Positions 14,071 through 21,475 of a stretch of 48,134 nucleotides of DNA are shown here, piece by piece (positions within the stretch are counted from its first letter, which is position 1; each line of letters starts with the position of its first letter). The notes beneath the pieces are model-generated. The model did no database searches, was not told the DNA's origin, and saw only the letters and a list, made by a program, of their open reading frames with translations. A program made the translations under genes and the position numbers. Source of the stretch: a virus; the IMG/VR virus record IMGVR_UViG_3300032271_001005, positions 1 to 48,134 of that record; one strand, given 5' to 3'.

Positions 14071-14238
14071 TTAGTTTTCATTATTATCTCCATAATTTGT
14101 AGTTGATCCTACTTTTGCAAGATCATTCTCGTTTAGAATTTCTTGAATTCCCCCTACGAGACTAGATGTATAAAGTCTACCATCTTTCCATGTATCTAGT
14201 AAAGCCTGAATTCTCTGAAATTGATCTAATTCAGGCAT
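14071..14238 (-). CDS. Small hypothetical protein, 55 aa
   Basis: The start at ATG 14238 (MPELDQF) is chosen because it overlaps the upstream stop by 8 bases; longer forms lack a normal start codon. Helical start, Asn-rich end. Function is unknown. Confidence 0.6.
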   Translation of the reverse strand: MPELDQFQRIQALLDTWKDGRLYTSSLVGGIQEILNENDLAKVGSTTNYGDNNEN

Positions 14239-14446
14239 CTGGACTCTCAGCAATCATCATAACGCCTCTCAAAAATGCTTCCGGCATATTAGCCGCAAGA
14301 ATCCCGACTGACTTACGGGTATCTTCATTCATAGCATCTACGGGAACGGTAACACGCATAGTAATACCAGTATTTGCATCAGTACAATGAACAAATAACT
14401 CGTTCCCCTGATGGTCCACAGTTGCTTCAGTAAGAATACTAGCCAT
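14231..14446 (-). CDS. Small hypothetical protein, 71 aa
   Basis: A compact alpha/beta-looking sequence with THE CTDANTGITMRVTVPVDAM centre, typical of phage proteins with unknown function. It overlaps the 26-aa frame upstream by 8 bases. Confidence 0.65.
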   Translation of the reverse strand: MASILTEATVDHQGNELFVHCTDANTGITMRVTVPVDAMNEDTRKSVGILAANMPEAFLRGVMMIAESPDA

Positions 14447-14519
14447 TATCTAAATCCTCAATATTAGAAGTTAACCATTCAAACCATTCATCAAGAGTCA
14501 TCACACGCTCGTTAGACAT
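14439..14519 (-). CDS. Putative micro-protein, 26 aa
   Basis: The frame from ATG 14519 to TAG 14439 overlaps both neighbouring genes by 8 bases and gives an acidic, Trp-containing helix (LDEWFEWLTSNIEDL). The overlaps match the operon's style, but so short a frame could be chance. Confidence 0.45.
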   Translation of the reverse strand: MSNERVMTLDEWFEWLTSNIEDLDNG

Positions 14520-14739
14520 TCTTACCCTCCCTATTGTTAGCATTAATCTTAATCATTTCTATATAATGTATAAGACCCTTACCAAGACTGTTAAATACTA
14601 GATCCAGAGCATAGTAAACATCCTCTGGGTGCCCCTTCTCGTCAAGTCCCGGACTAACATTAGTGTCCTGATAGACTCGCGCTGCCAACTCCAACAATTC
14701 AGTTGGAGTAATATGCATATCTTTATACTCGATGTTCAT
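14512..14739 (-). CDS. Small hypothetical protein, 75 aa
   Basis: Helical protein (TPTELLELAARVYQD, DVYYALDLVFNSLGKGL). No family recognised. It overlaps the pyrimidine-dimer glycosylase gene upstream by 17 bases and is probably translated with it. Confidence 0.65.
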   Translation of the reverse strand: MNIEYKDMHITPTELLELAARVYQDTNVSPGLDEKGHPEDVYYALDLVFNSLGKGLIHYIEMIKINANNREGKNV

Positions 14740-15214
14740 AATTTTCCTTTACATGTGTAGGCCAATAATAATTACAACTATCACAACAAACAAAATCGGC
14801 ACCAATAGATGCTTCATACTCATACTGAGGATACAATTCTGGGGCTTTATTGTAAAGACTTCTACGATGAGTAGTTACAACACTATGAAGAGTTGCCCGA
14901 TCAACAAACCAAGGAGGGTTACTATAACCATCTTCACGATCAAAGTAGTCCCGCAACCTTACAATTTCATTCCAGTTATTCTCATACTTGTAGCCGCGAG
15001 CATCCATCTCTTTGGCAATACAGTAAAGATAACCATAAAGAGCAAGTTCATGGCCCTCAAACATTTTAGTAGCAGGGTGCAAACGCCAGCCCTTAGTCTG
15101 TCCAGCAAGGGCAGCAAGAATCTGACGACCCTCAAGCAACTGCTTAACCAAACGCTTATTATCTAGTGCCTTGGCAGAATCCTCAAACGTGTACTCTGAC
15201 ATAAAAACTTGCAT
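14723..15214 (-). CDS. Pyrimidine-dimer DNA glycosylase family protein
   Basis: 163 aa with the opening MQVF...DSAKALDNKRLVKQLLEGRQIL and a GWRLHPATKMFEGHELALYGY segment that match the bacterial/actinophage members of Pfam Pyr_excise. The C-terminus adds FVCCDSCNYYW, a possible zinc site. Family members excise UV-induced pyrimidine dimers like T4 DenV, so this could protect phage DNA in sunlit water. The distance from DenV itself is large, so activity is inferred. Confidence 0.75.
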   Translation of the reverse strand: MQVFMSEYTFEDSAKALDNKRLVKQLLEGRQILAALAGQTKGWRLHPATKMFEGHELALYGYLYCIAKEMDARGYKYENNWNEIVRLRDYFDREDGYSNPPWFVDRATLHSVVTTHRRSLYNKAPELYPQYEYEASIGADFVCCDSCNYYWPTHVKENYEHRV

Positions 15215-15223
15215 GTGTTCTCC

Positions 15224-16531
15224 TTAGAACGAAAACGATTCGTGGTATATCCTATTATCCATGACACCCGCATTTAGCGCAAGGGTAATTACGTCATCCA
15301 TAAAACTTTCTGAACCGCACACAAACACATCCCTAAAAGAAATGTCTGGAATGTACTGACGAATATTTTCTGCCGTCATCGGATGCTCTGATCTATTACC
15401 AATTAAATAGTATAAAGTCCATCCTTCTCTCAAGAAAAGTGCATCCAATTCATCACCAAAGATTATGTCATCGAATGTGGGTACCCTATAAATTAAAGTA
15501 ACTTCTGCTCTATGAGGAAGTTCTTCAAGGACGGCTAGAATCGGAGTTATTCCAACTCCTGCCGCAAATGCCGCAATTAAATTAGTTTCACGTCTACGTG
15601 AAGTAAAAACCCCATACGGACCTTCTGCAAAAATTTTAGTTCCCGGCTTCAGCCTTCTAGCAAGATCATGGCTATGGTCACCAAGAATCTTAACAGTAAT
15701 TCTTAAATCACCACTCAAGGGTGAGCAGGACAAGGAATAGGGGTGTGACTGCCACCACCACTCTCTTGTGAGAAAACGCCATTGGAAAAACTGACCCCCT
15801 CTGGCATCAATGTCTCCTAGACGATCACCTGTTATGTAAACACTATACACATCATTAGTTTCTTTCACAACTCTTTTTATCTCTAACTTGTGACGCCTAG
15901 AAAAAATAAATGGTTGCACAAATCTGTTAGCAATAATGGCTAGAAAAACAAGTACATAAAAAATTATCCAACATGCTCTAATAAAATAATGTTTTATAAA
16001 AATACTTCCATTGTCTAATTGGTGTCCAAATGCTAGGACAACTGCTACATAAAAGAAAAGGTGAAGAGTCCACCATATTTCATAACGCATCCTACTTCTG
16101 ATAAATCTATAACTCATTATGCCAAGAATCATCATCATAGCAAGGGCCACAATTGCTTCCGGCATCCACGGATAATCAGTAAAAAACATTTGTGTCTGTG
16201 ACCAAAAAGTCTGTCTAATTGGTTTAGCATAACCTAGAGTAGTAAAAATAACATGAGCAAAAATTAGAATAAGGGCATAGGGAGCAATCTTCCTATGCCA
16301 CAAAATCATTTTGTCATGTCCAATTTCTCTCTCCAAGAAGGGAGATCGGGAAGAAAGAATAAGCATCAACAGGCATAAATATGTTCCCGTCATTGCAAAA
16401 ATAGTACCCCAAGAAGTTAAACTTCTCAGGGACGCTTCTACAACAAAAAGAGAACTACCAACAACAAGTCCAAAACCCAGACCCGACAGTCCAATAGCAA
16501 AACTTGCTATATCAATTCTTTGCTTCAACAT
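15224..16531 (-). CDS. Ferric-reductase-like transmembrane flavocytochrome
   Basis: 435 aa. Six membrane helices fill residues 8-205. The heme ligand pairs H79/H93 and H157/H170 sit on two helices with 13-residue spacing. A ferredoxin-reductase-type flavin domain follows with HPYSLS (263-268), GPYGVF (304-309) and GVGITP (325-330). The NAD(P)H domain has FVCGSES (403-409) and ends in an aromatic F435. All key residues are present, so the protein should take electrons from cytosolic NAD(P)H through FAD and two hemes across the membrane. The acceptor may be the secreted FMN-binding protein at 12569-13462, as in actinobacterial extracytosolic flavin systems. Direct iron reduction or oxygen reduction are alternatives. 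Confidence 0.92.
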   Translation of the reverse strand: MLKQRIDIASFAIGLSGLGFGLVVGSSLFVVEASLRSLTSWGTIFAMTGTYLCLLMLILSSRSPFLEREIGHDKMILWHRKIAPYALILIFAHVIFTTLGYAKPIRQTFWSQTQMFFTDYPWMPEAIVALAMMMILGIMSYRFIRSRMRYEIWWTLHLFFYVAVVLAFGHQLDNGSIFIKHYFIRACWIIFYVLVFLAIIANRFVQPFIFSRRHKLEIKRVVKETNDVYSVYITGDRLGDIDARGGQFFQWRFLTREWWWQSHPYSLSCSPLSGDLRITVKILGDHSHDLARRLKPGTKIFAEGPYGVFTSRRRETNLIAAFAAGVGITPILAVLEELPHRAEVTLIYRVPTFDDIIFGDELDALFLREGWTLYYLIGNRSEHPMTAENIRQYIPDISFRDVFVCGSESFMDDVITLALNAGVMDNRIYHESFSF

Positions 16532-16679
16532 TATCTTCCGTTAATCTTTTATATTCTTCCAACGCTTCATATGCTACGCGAGCCAATTGACGCCAAGTAA
16601 AGTTCTCTGTCTCAGTTTCATCATAACGCTTCATTGCCTCAGCCATTTTTGCAATAGCAGCAAATCTATCAAACTGCAT
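16512..16679 (-). CDS. Small helical protein, 55 aa
   Basis: ATG 16679 has GAGGAAGAAA upstream and the frame overlaps the flavocytochrome start by 20 bases, indicating coupling. Amphipathic helices with aromatic residues; no recognised family. Confidence 0.6.
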   Translation of the reverse strand: MQFDRFAAIAKMAEAMKRYDETETENFTWRQLARVAYEALEEYKRLTEDNVEAKN

Positions 16680-16833
16680 TTTCTTCCTCTATCATTTTAA
16701 AATATTCAGACAAAATAAAAGATGTATACTCTAAAGCAATCCTACGAGTTTCATCTGTTTCCTTATTTTTAATAAACTGATTATGAAACTTTTGAGATAT
16801 TTTAAAGATAGCGTCAACAAGTTCCTCGTTCAC
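16669..16833 (-). CDS. Small helical protein, 54 aa, GTG start
   Basis: GTG 16833 overlaps the upstream TGA (GTGA), and the end overlaps the next gene by 11 bases. Predicted all-helical, with charged and aromatic residues. No recognised family. Confidence 0.55.
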   Translation of the reverse strand: MNEELVDAIFKISQKFHNQFIKNKETDETRRIALEYTSFILSEYFKMIEEENAV

Positions 16834-17012
16834 TTTAATCCACCACGATACTTTTTCTTAAGTTTAGGTGCAGCACCAGCCTTAACCAAAGCCATGTACG
16901 CCTGACCGTACTTTTGTTCAGCGCCCATTCCAGTCTTATTGCCAGCACCCTTCTTTAATTCGTTTGATGCTGCATTAAATGCTCGCTTTAGATCTTCAAT
17001 ATCGTTTGACAT
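16830..17012 (-). CDS. Small basic protein, 60 aa
   Basis: The start at ATG 17012 is chosen because of GGGAG 6 bases upstream and the TAATG overlap with the gene before; a longer frame to 17069 would overlap it. Basic C-terminus (KLKKKYRGGLK) could touch nucleic acid. No recognised family. Confidence 0.65.
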   Translation of the reverse strand: MSNDIEDLKRAFNAASNELKKGAGNKTGMGAEQKYGQAYMALVKAGAAPKLKKKYRGGLK

Positions 17013-17191
17013 TAATACTCCCTGTCCAATGGTGTAGGTGCGGTAGCAGTAGTACCGCAATAAAAACATTCCATATCTAAAAGATATGCTGATATCTCGT
17101 AATCCTCAAAAGAGACTACGAGTTTCCACATGTTAGATCCGCAGATACATTCATGTGTAATTATTCCAGATAGATCAAGTTTATCATTCAT
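17012..17191 (-). CDS. Small zinc-ribbon-like protein, 59 aa
   Basis: CICG near residue 15-18 and CFYCG near 42-46 give four cysteines in a zinc-ribbon spacing. It is coupled to the next gene by a TAATG overlap. Family and role unknown. Confidence 0.6.
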   Translation of the reverse strand: MNDKLDLSGIITHECICGSNMWKLVVSFEDYEISAYLLDMECFYCGTTATAPTPLDREY

Positions 17192-17197
17192 GGCAAC

Positions 17198-17707
17198 CTA
17201 GATCGATAAATAATTAAACGGTGATCTTACATTGGTAGAAAAAGTTTCGGCTGCTTTAAGTGCCTGCTCGATCCTGCTTAAAGGTTCCCCGGTTGTTGAA
17301 TACAAGGAACCCAAGGCATACGGACTGCCTGAACCAATAGCATGATAATTTGTCATATCCTGACCTACCTGCCAATCACTTTCTACATAAAAAATATTAC
17401 CATCATAACCAATAATAATGGAAGAGTCTTTTTCCTCATATCCATTATTTTCTAAAACTCTCCTAAGTTCAGGAACAAACTTAGTAATCATATATTTCAA
17501 TAAATCTTTTTCTTGAACTTGAGGCGGTTTAAAATGATATTCAATTATTTGACCATATCTAAAACTATTACAATAACCAATTAAAAACTTACCATTTTTA
17601 AATATTTTTGAAGCAACCCTTAAAGATATAGAATCTCCTTCTACTGCGGCGGAATCAGCCCCCATATAAATAGTTCCCTGATCTTCTAAAGCCACAATAC
17701 AAGTCAT
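17198..17707 (-). CDS. Proteasome-beta/HslV-like Ntn hydrolase
   Basis: 169 aa. After removal of the initiator Met, the protein begins with Thr1, and Asp17 (GADSAA) and Lys33 (ASKIF) fall at exactly the positions of the proteasome beta/HslV catalytic set, followed by GSG at 124-126. The length is close to HslV (about 175). No ATPase partner (HslU, Mpa) is visible in the window. The product could form a ring that uses a host unfoldase or degrades peptides alone. Self-processing of a propeptide is not needed, as the nucleophile is already second in the sequence. Biological target unknown. Confidence 0.85.
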   Translation of the reverse strand: MTCIVALEDQGTIYMGADSAAVEGDSISLRVASKIFKNGKFLIGYCNSFRYGQIIEYHFKPPQVQEKDLLKYMITKFVPELRRVLENNGYEEKDSSIIIGYDGNIFYVESDWQVGQDMTNYHAIGSGSPYALGSLYSTTGEPLSRIEQALKAAETFSTNVRSPFNYLSI

Positions 17708-18001
17708 CTAGTTTGGCCCTGCTCCTTTTGAATACCAATAATTAACATTATTAATAAGTCTAACAACATCTTCTTCTGTTAACTTACCCTCATCCTGAAC
17801 AACAACGGGACTTTTAACATACTCCAAAATAACCGCTGCCTTTTTAAAAGTAAAATAAGAAAAAATTAAAATTAAAGGAAGATAAGGAAATTCATGATTT
17901 CTTAAAGAAGAAAAAATTCCCCAAACTACAGAAACATATAAAATAATTTGTAAAACATATCCACTATAATAACCAAACTTATAATAAAAATTATTCTGCA
18001 T
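17708..18001 (-). CDS. Two-helix membrane protein, 97 aa
   Basis: Start at ATG 18001 with GAGGA upstream; it overlaps the previous gene's end by 11 bases. Two hydrophobic segments (about residues 12-30 and 40-58) lie near the N-terminus, followed by a soluble acidic half. Might be a holin-type or accessory membrane protein, without proof. Confidence 0.65.
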   Translation of the reverse strand: MQNNFYYKFGYYSGYVLQIILYVSVVWGIFSSLRNHEFPYLPLILIFSYFTFKKAAVILEYVKSPVVVQDEGKLTEEDVVRLINNVNYWYSKGAGPN

Positions 18002-18308
18002 TACTACCATCCTCTTTAGGAATAAAACCAATATTCCTTAAAGCATCCCTAGCCTCTTCAGGAATAGAAAAATAAGGTTCTAGATTCTCATCATATTCAA
18101 TATCTACAATACCCTTTTCGTATAGATCGACAAGAGCCTGCTCTGTTTCTTCAATCATAACTTCATAAAGTTCCGGCATTAACTCTTTCATTCTTATCAT
18201 GTCAAAGTTATAAGTTACTTCGCCGTCCTTAGTCATACCATTTAATTCAGCAATTCCTAATTCAACTAACTTCTCTAAGAAATGCTCTTCATCATTCTCA
18301 TCATACAT
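17991..18308 (-). CDS. Acidic helical protein, 105 aa
   Basis: The start at ATG 18308 overlaps the glycosyltransferase stop by 8 bases; a longer start at 18350 would overlap it by 50. Very acidic, many Met and Glu; helical with no motif. Unknown function. Confidence 0.65.
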   Translation of the reverse strand: MYDENDEEHFLEKLVELGIAELNGMTKDGEVTYNFDMIRMKELMPELYEVMIEETEQALVDLYEKGIVDIEYDENLEPYFSIPEEARDALRNIGFIPKEDGSNAE

Positions 18309-19443
18309 TATTAAGCCTGCTCTTTGGATTGGCCTTAACAATCTTTTCAATTGCCTCTACCCACAAGTGTACAACATTTTCAACATTATATTTAGTGCTA
18401 ACAAGTTCATATCCACGGTCAGCCTGTTCTTTTCTCACAGCCGGATCAAGAAGTTTTTCCATATGCTTAATCCACTGCATAGGCTTCTTAGCAGTATTAC
18501 CTGCACCTTCCAACTCTAATTTCTTATATTCTTCTGAAGCATACGCCACAAAAGGCATACCAGTCATAGCATACTCCATGCCTTTAAGATTACTTTTTGC
18601 TTCATTGAAAGGAAGGCTATTTAATGGAACAATACCAATGTCCATTGGTAATAAAATATTTCCATAATACTGAGGATTAGATCCCGGAGTTCCAGTCAAT
18701 CTTTCAGGATCAATATTAGCAATTCTTGCAAATTCTTGAGGATCTTCCACATTAATTCCAGCATGATGAAAACGCAAATCATATTTATCTAGGAAAGGAC
18801 CAAGCCAACCGCGCAACTCTTCAATATCCCCAGAACGCCAAACCATAATTCCAACCCAACCAATCGTAGGTTTCCAACCAGCAACATCATATCTCTTTAC
18901 AAAATACTGCGGATTCAAAGAATTATAAACCTGATAACAATTTTTATTATGCTTAGAATAAAAATCATTTAAAAACTTAGTGCTAGTAATCAAACCATCA
19001 ACATTACGATAGGTTGCCAACATATGATTTCTATTCCAAGTAGCATCCCGATCTGGGTGAGTTGTCTGAAAAGCAATATTTGTTGTAGGAAGACCGTGGA
19101 ACCAGTCATCAATATCAATAATAATAGTTTGACCTAAATATTGAGCCTTTTTAATATAATCATTAGCCTCATGCCACATCCACAATTTAAGAATAACTAC
19201 ATCAAGGCCGCCTTCGTATGCGGAAGGATTCTTAATTGGTCCTCTATCAGGTTGACTTAGACGATCTACTGTGGGTACAGCAACAAAACCTTCTTTTTCG
19301 ATCCAACCAACTTCACCAATAATAGTTTGAATTCCTAATTTATTCATTTCACCGGCAGGGCCAAAAAACCTAATCCATGTACATCCACCGGGGGAAGATG
19401 TAATATAATCTCCCCAGTCTGCACTTAACATGCCTATCTTCAT
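18301..19443 (-). CDS. GT-B glycosyltransferase (group 1/GT4-like)
   Basis: 380 aa starting MKIGMLSADWGDYITSSPGG, with PTIGWVGIMVWRSG starting the second Rossmann domain and FNEAKSNLKGMEYAMTGMPFVA, the GT-B donor-binding region with the family's conserved glutamate. It lies far from the sugar cassette at 33962-40999, beside lysis-type genes. It may add sugars to the host wall or to phage structural proteins. Acceptor and sugar donor unknown. Confidence 0.8.
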   Translation of the reverse strand: MKIGMLSADWGDYITSSPGGCTWIRFFGPAGEMNKLGIQTIIGEVGWIEKEGFVAVPTVDRLSQPDRGPIKNPSAYEGGLDVVILKLWMWHEANDYIKKAQYLGQTIIIDIDDWFHGLPTTNIAFQTTHPDRDATWNRNHMLATYRNVDGLITSTKFLNDFYSKHNKNCYQVYNSLNPQYFVKRYDVAGWKPTIGWVGIMVWRSGDIEELRGWLGPFLDKYDLRFHHAGINVEDPQEFARIANIDPERLTGTPGSNPQYYGNILLPMDIGIVPLNSLPFNEAKSNLKGMEYAMTGMPFVAYASEEYKKLELEGAGNTAKKPMQWIKHMEKLLDPAVRKEQADRGYELVSTKYNVENVVHLWVEAIEKIVKANPKSRLNNV

Positions 19444-19463
19444 AGATAGCCTTTCTTAATTTT

Positions 19464-19490
19464 AAGGTGGGGGCTTTTCGCCCCCACCTT
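19464..19490. terminator. Bidirectional-type terminator hairpin
   Basis: AAGGTGGGGGC (19464-19474), loop TTTTC, GCCCCCACCTT (19480-19490): 11 perfect pairs. Plus-strand reading has TTTTT after the stem; minus-strand reading has TTAAAATT. It follows the stop of the transglycosylase gene (minus strand). Confidence 0.8.
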
Positions 19491-19491
19491 T

Positions 19492-19980
19492 TTAGAAGCA
19501 ACGATAACGGCCTCCCGACCAGTTACTTCTTCCCTTTCCATTATTCCATATAACCCAAAATGAATGATCCTGATTTACTCTAGACCAATATCTAATCGGC
19601 GTGTTCGCCAATTCTGGGTGTCCGATTTTTTTAGCGAGGGTTCTTCCCCAAAAAGGCATAAATTGATACGCGCCCTGAGCGAATGAATTCCTCTCCACAA
19701 CATAATATAAACCCTCAGATTCCCTCTTGACAATGCAACGACGGACAAGTTCCCACTTTGGGATATAATACTTGCCTGTCCATGCAGAAGGCTTAATGCC
19801 CTTAATAGGTCCATAAGGTTTAATCATGCTTACTGTGGTGGATGTTTTTACAGTTTTAACGACACTGCCAGCCTGTACTACTATATTACTTGCATTACTA
19901 CTCTGGGCCATTGGTACCTGTACGACAAGTGCCGCAAGAAGGGCAATAGCGGGAGTAATAACTCGCATAATTGGAGTCAT
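19492..19980 (-). CDS. Secreted lytic transglycosylase / Rpf-like peptidoglycan hydrolase
   Basis: 162 aa. The Sec signal peptide (hydrophobic ITPAIALLAALVVQVPMA, cleavage near residues 26-31) is followed by VRRCIVKRESEG, the catalytic-Glu motif of transglycosylases, then GAYQFMPFWG and a C-terminal GGRYRCF typical of actinobacterial Rpf-like domains. It should cut the glycan backbone of the wall. The signal peptide suggests export through the host Sec pathway. It ends right at a strong terminator. Confidence 0.85.
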   Translation of the reverse strand: MTPIMRVITPAIALLAALVVQVPMAQSSNASNIVVQAGSVVKTVKTSTTVSMIKPYGPIKGIKPSAWTGKYYIPKWELVRRCIVKRESEGLYYVVERNSFAQGAYQFMPFWGRTLAKKIGHPELANTPIRYWSRVNQDHSFWVIWNNGKGRSNWSGGRYRCF

Positions 19981-20017
19981 TATATTAGAATACCCTATTA
20001 TGGATATTCAGTCAAGA

Positions 20018-20467
20018 TTAAGCGACAGTGCTTTTTAAAGTAACACCCAACTGCCAATTCCAAAACTGATGCTTATCAATACGCTCAGCAATAAAATTAG
20101 CAATACCCTGTTCATCAGCAGCATCAGCAATCTTAAAAAGAACCTTCAACTGATCAACAATCTTAGAATTAGTAATCATTAACTCACCAATCATCTCAAC
20201 AGCACTCAAATTAGGATCTTCATTAATCGTAATCGTTGCAGTCTCACTCCACGTTTTCAAACCAAACGGAGCATCTGCACCAAGTTTACGAAGATTCTCA
20301 GAATAAGCATCAATAGAATCAAAAACATCTTCATAAATCTCTAGGAAAAAGGCATGAAATTGCTTAAACAACATACCCTTAACATTCCAATGATAACCAT
20401 GAGATTGTGCATACATGGCTACCACATTCGCTTGAGCATACCTCAAACCTTCTATTAAATCAGACAT
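20018..20467 (-). CDS. Dps-like iron-storage and DNA-protection protein
   Basis: 149 aa with the Dps ferroxidase residues H26, H38, D53 and E57 in the same spacing as characterised Dps (H-12-H-15-D-4-E), in HWNVKG, FHAFF and DAYSENL. Dps forms 12-mers that oxidise Fe(II) with hydrogen peroxide and store the mineral, sometimes coating DNA. A phage copy could protect DNA or hold iron for virion or host use. Start at ATG 20467 is supported by AAGGATTT upstream; a hairpin lies upstream. Confidence 0.9.
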   Translation of the reverse strand: MSDLIEGLRYAQANVVAMYAQSHGYHWNVKGMLFKQFHAFFLEIYEDVFDSIDAYSENLRKLGADAPFGLKTWSETATITINEDPNLSAVEMIGELMITNSKIVDQLKVLFKIADAADEQGIANFIAERIDKHQFWNWQLGVTLKSTVA

Positions 20468-20489
20468 ACTAAATCCTTAGATATTATTA

Positions 20490-20522
20490 GGGGCGGGGGC
20501 TGCCTACCGCAACTCCCGCCCC
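20490..20522 (-). terminator. Probable terminator hairpin upstream of dps
   Basis: GGGGCGGG (20490-20497) pairs with CCCGCCCC (20515-20522) around a 17-base loop. Minus-strand tail is TAATAATATC, only partly T-rich. It may end the M15 peptidase transcript, or modulate dps. Confidence 0.45.
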
Positions 20523-20542
20523 AGCAAATCTATTATAACATT

Positions 20543-21466
20543 TTATGGAATTACTGTAAACCCAGTTTTCTTACCTAAAGCAGTAAGAGACTTAGTTCCC
20601 GGAACACCATTAGCATCCGTGCCCTTGTACCCAAGAGAAGCCTGCCATGTTGCATATGCTGAACGAGTTGCTTTATCAAAAGTATTATTAATTGGTCCAT
20701 CATACTTCTTAACAGACTTCAAGGCTTCCTGAACAACCCCCACCTGCTTATTCTTCTTACCGGGCTGTACTGCAACCAAGGAAACTTCTACTTTTGGCTT
20801 CTTTACTGCAGGAGTGACCGGCTTAGCCACAGGTGCTGGAGTCGGCATTGGCTTAGGTGCTGGAACTGGAACCGGAGGTTTTGGAGCAGGCTTAAAAACA
20901 TTAATAATCTTCTGAACAGTACTAACAGTACCATCAGACTTAATGCCTAAACGCTTCTGCACATTCTGGAAATCTGCAACAGTTGCATTAGATCCATGAC
21001 TTCCGGGGGACCAATTTTGAATAGCCTCTAGATGCATTTCATCACAAAATCCCGGCTGAGTGTCCGTGGCAACTTTCCAATCACCTCCCCATCCAAAAAC
21101 TCTCTTTCCGCTAGTTGTTACATACTTATTTAACAAAGAATGCATGGCATTAATTTGTGCCTGTGTCATATGACGGCGATGATCGGCAAGAAGCACATCG
21201 TAGCGGAAATCACACGCAACAGCCCCGGCGTGCTGAGAAAGACCTGCTCCTGTGCGTGCTTGACGAAATTCCCATCCATCCAATGGACCCTTATTTAAAT
21301 TAATAACCTTCTTATGTACTTCTGCTAGGAATGCTGCAAAAACTGGAGCAATTTCCTTACGCAATTGAACTTTCTTAACTGTACCGGGCACCTTAATCCA
21401 CACAAGAACTTTCTGTTCCTGTGCTGTTTCGATACCGGGCCAACCACCTAGTGTGGTACCTGTCAT
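20543..21466 (-). CDS. M15-family D,D-peptidase with peptidoglycan-binding domain (endolysin-like)
   Basis: 307 aa. The N-terminal M15/VanY-like zinc peptidase (residues about 40-150) carries the metal set in SQHAGAVACDF and FCDEMHLEA. A Pro/Ala linker (about 195-225) leads to a C-terminal PG_binding_1-like domain (QVGVVQEALKS, SAYATWQASLGY). It should cut wall stem peptides for release or entry. No signal peptide, which is usual for a classical endolysin that relies on a holin. The proline linker resembles other wall proteins in this phage. Confidence 0.87.
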   Translation of the reverse strand: MTGTTLGGWPGIETAQEQKVLVWIKVPGTVKKVQLRKEIAPVFAAFLAEVHKKVINLNKGPLDGWEFRQARTGAGLSQHAGAVACDFRYDVLLADHRRHMTQAQINAMHSLLNKYVTTSGKRVFGWGGDWKVATDTQPGFCDEMHLEAIQNWSPGSHGSNATVADFQNVQKRLGIKSDGTVSTVQKIINVFKPAPKPPVPVPAPKPMPTPAPVAKPVTPAVKKPKVEVSLVAVQPGKKNKQVGVVQEALKSVKKYDGPINNTFDKATRSAYATWQASLGYKGTDANGVPGTKSLTALGKKTGFTVIP

Positions 21467-21475
21467 TTCTAACTA

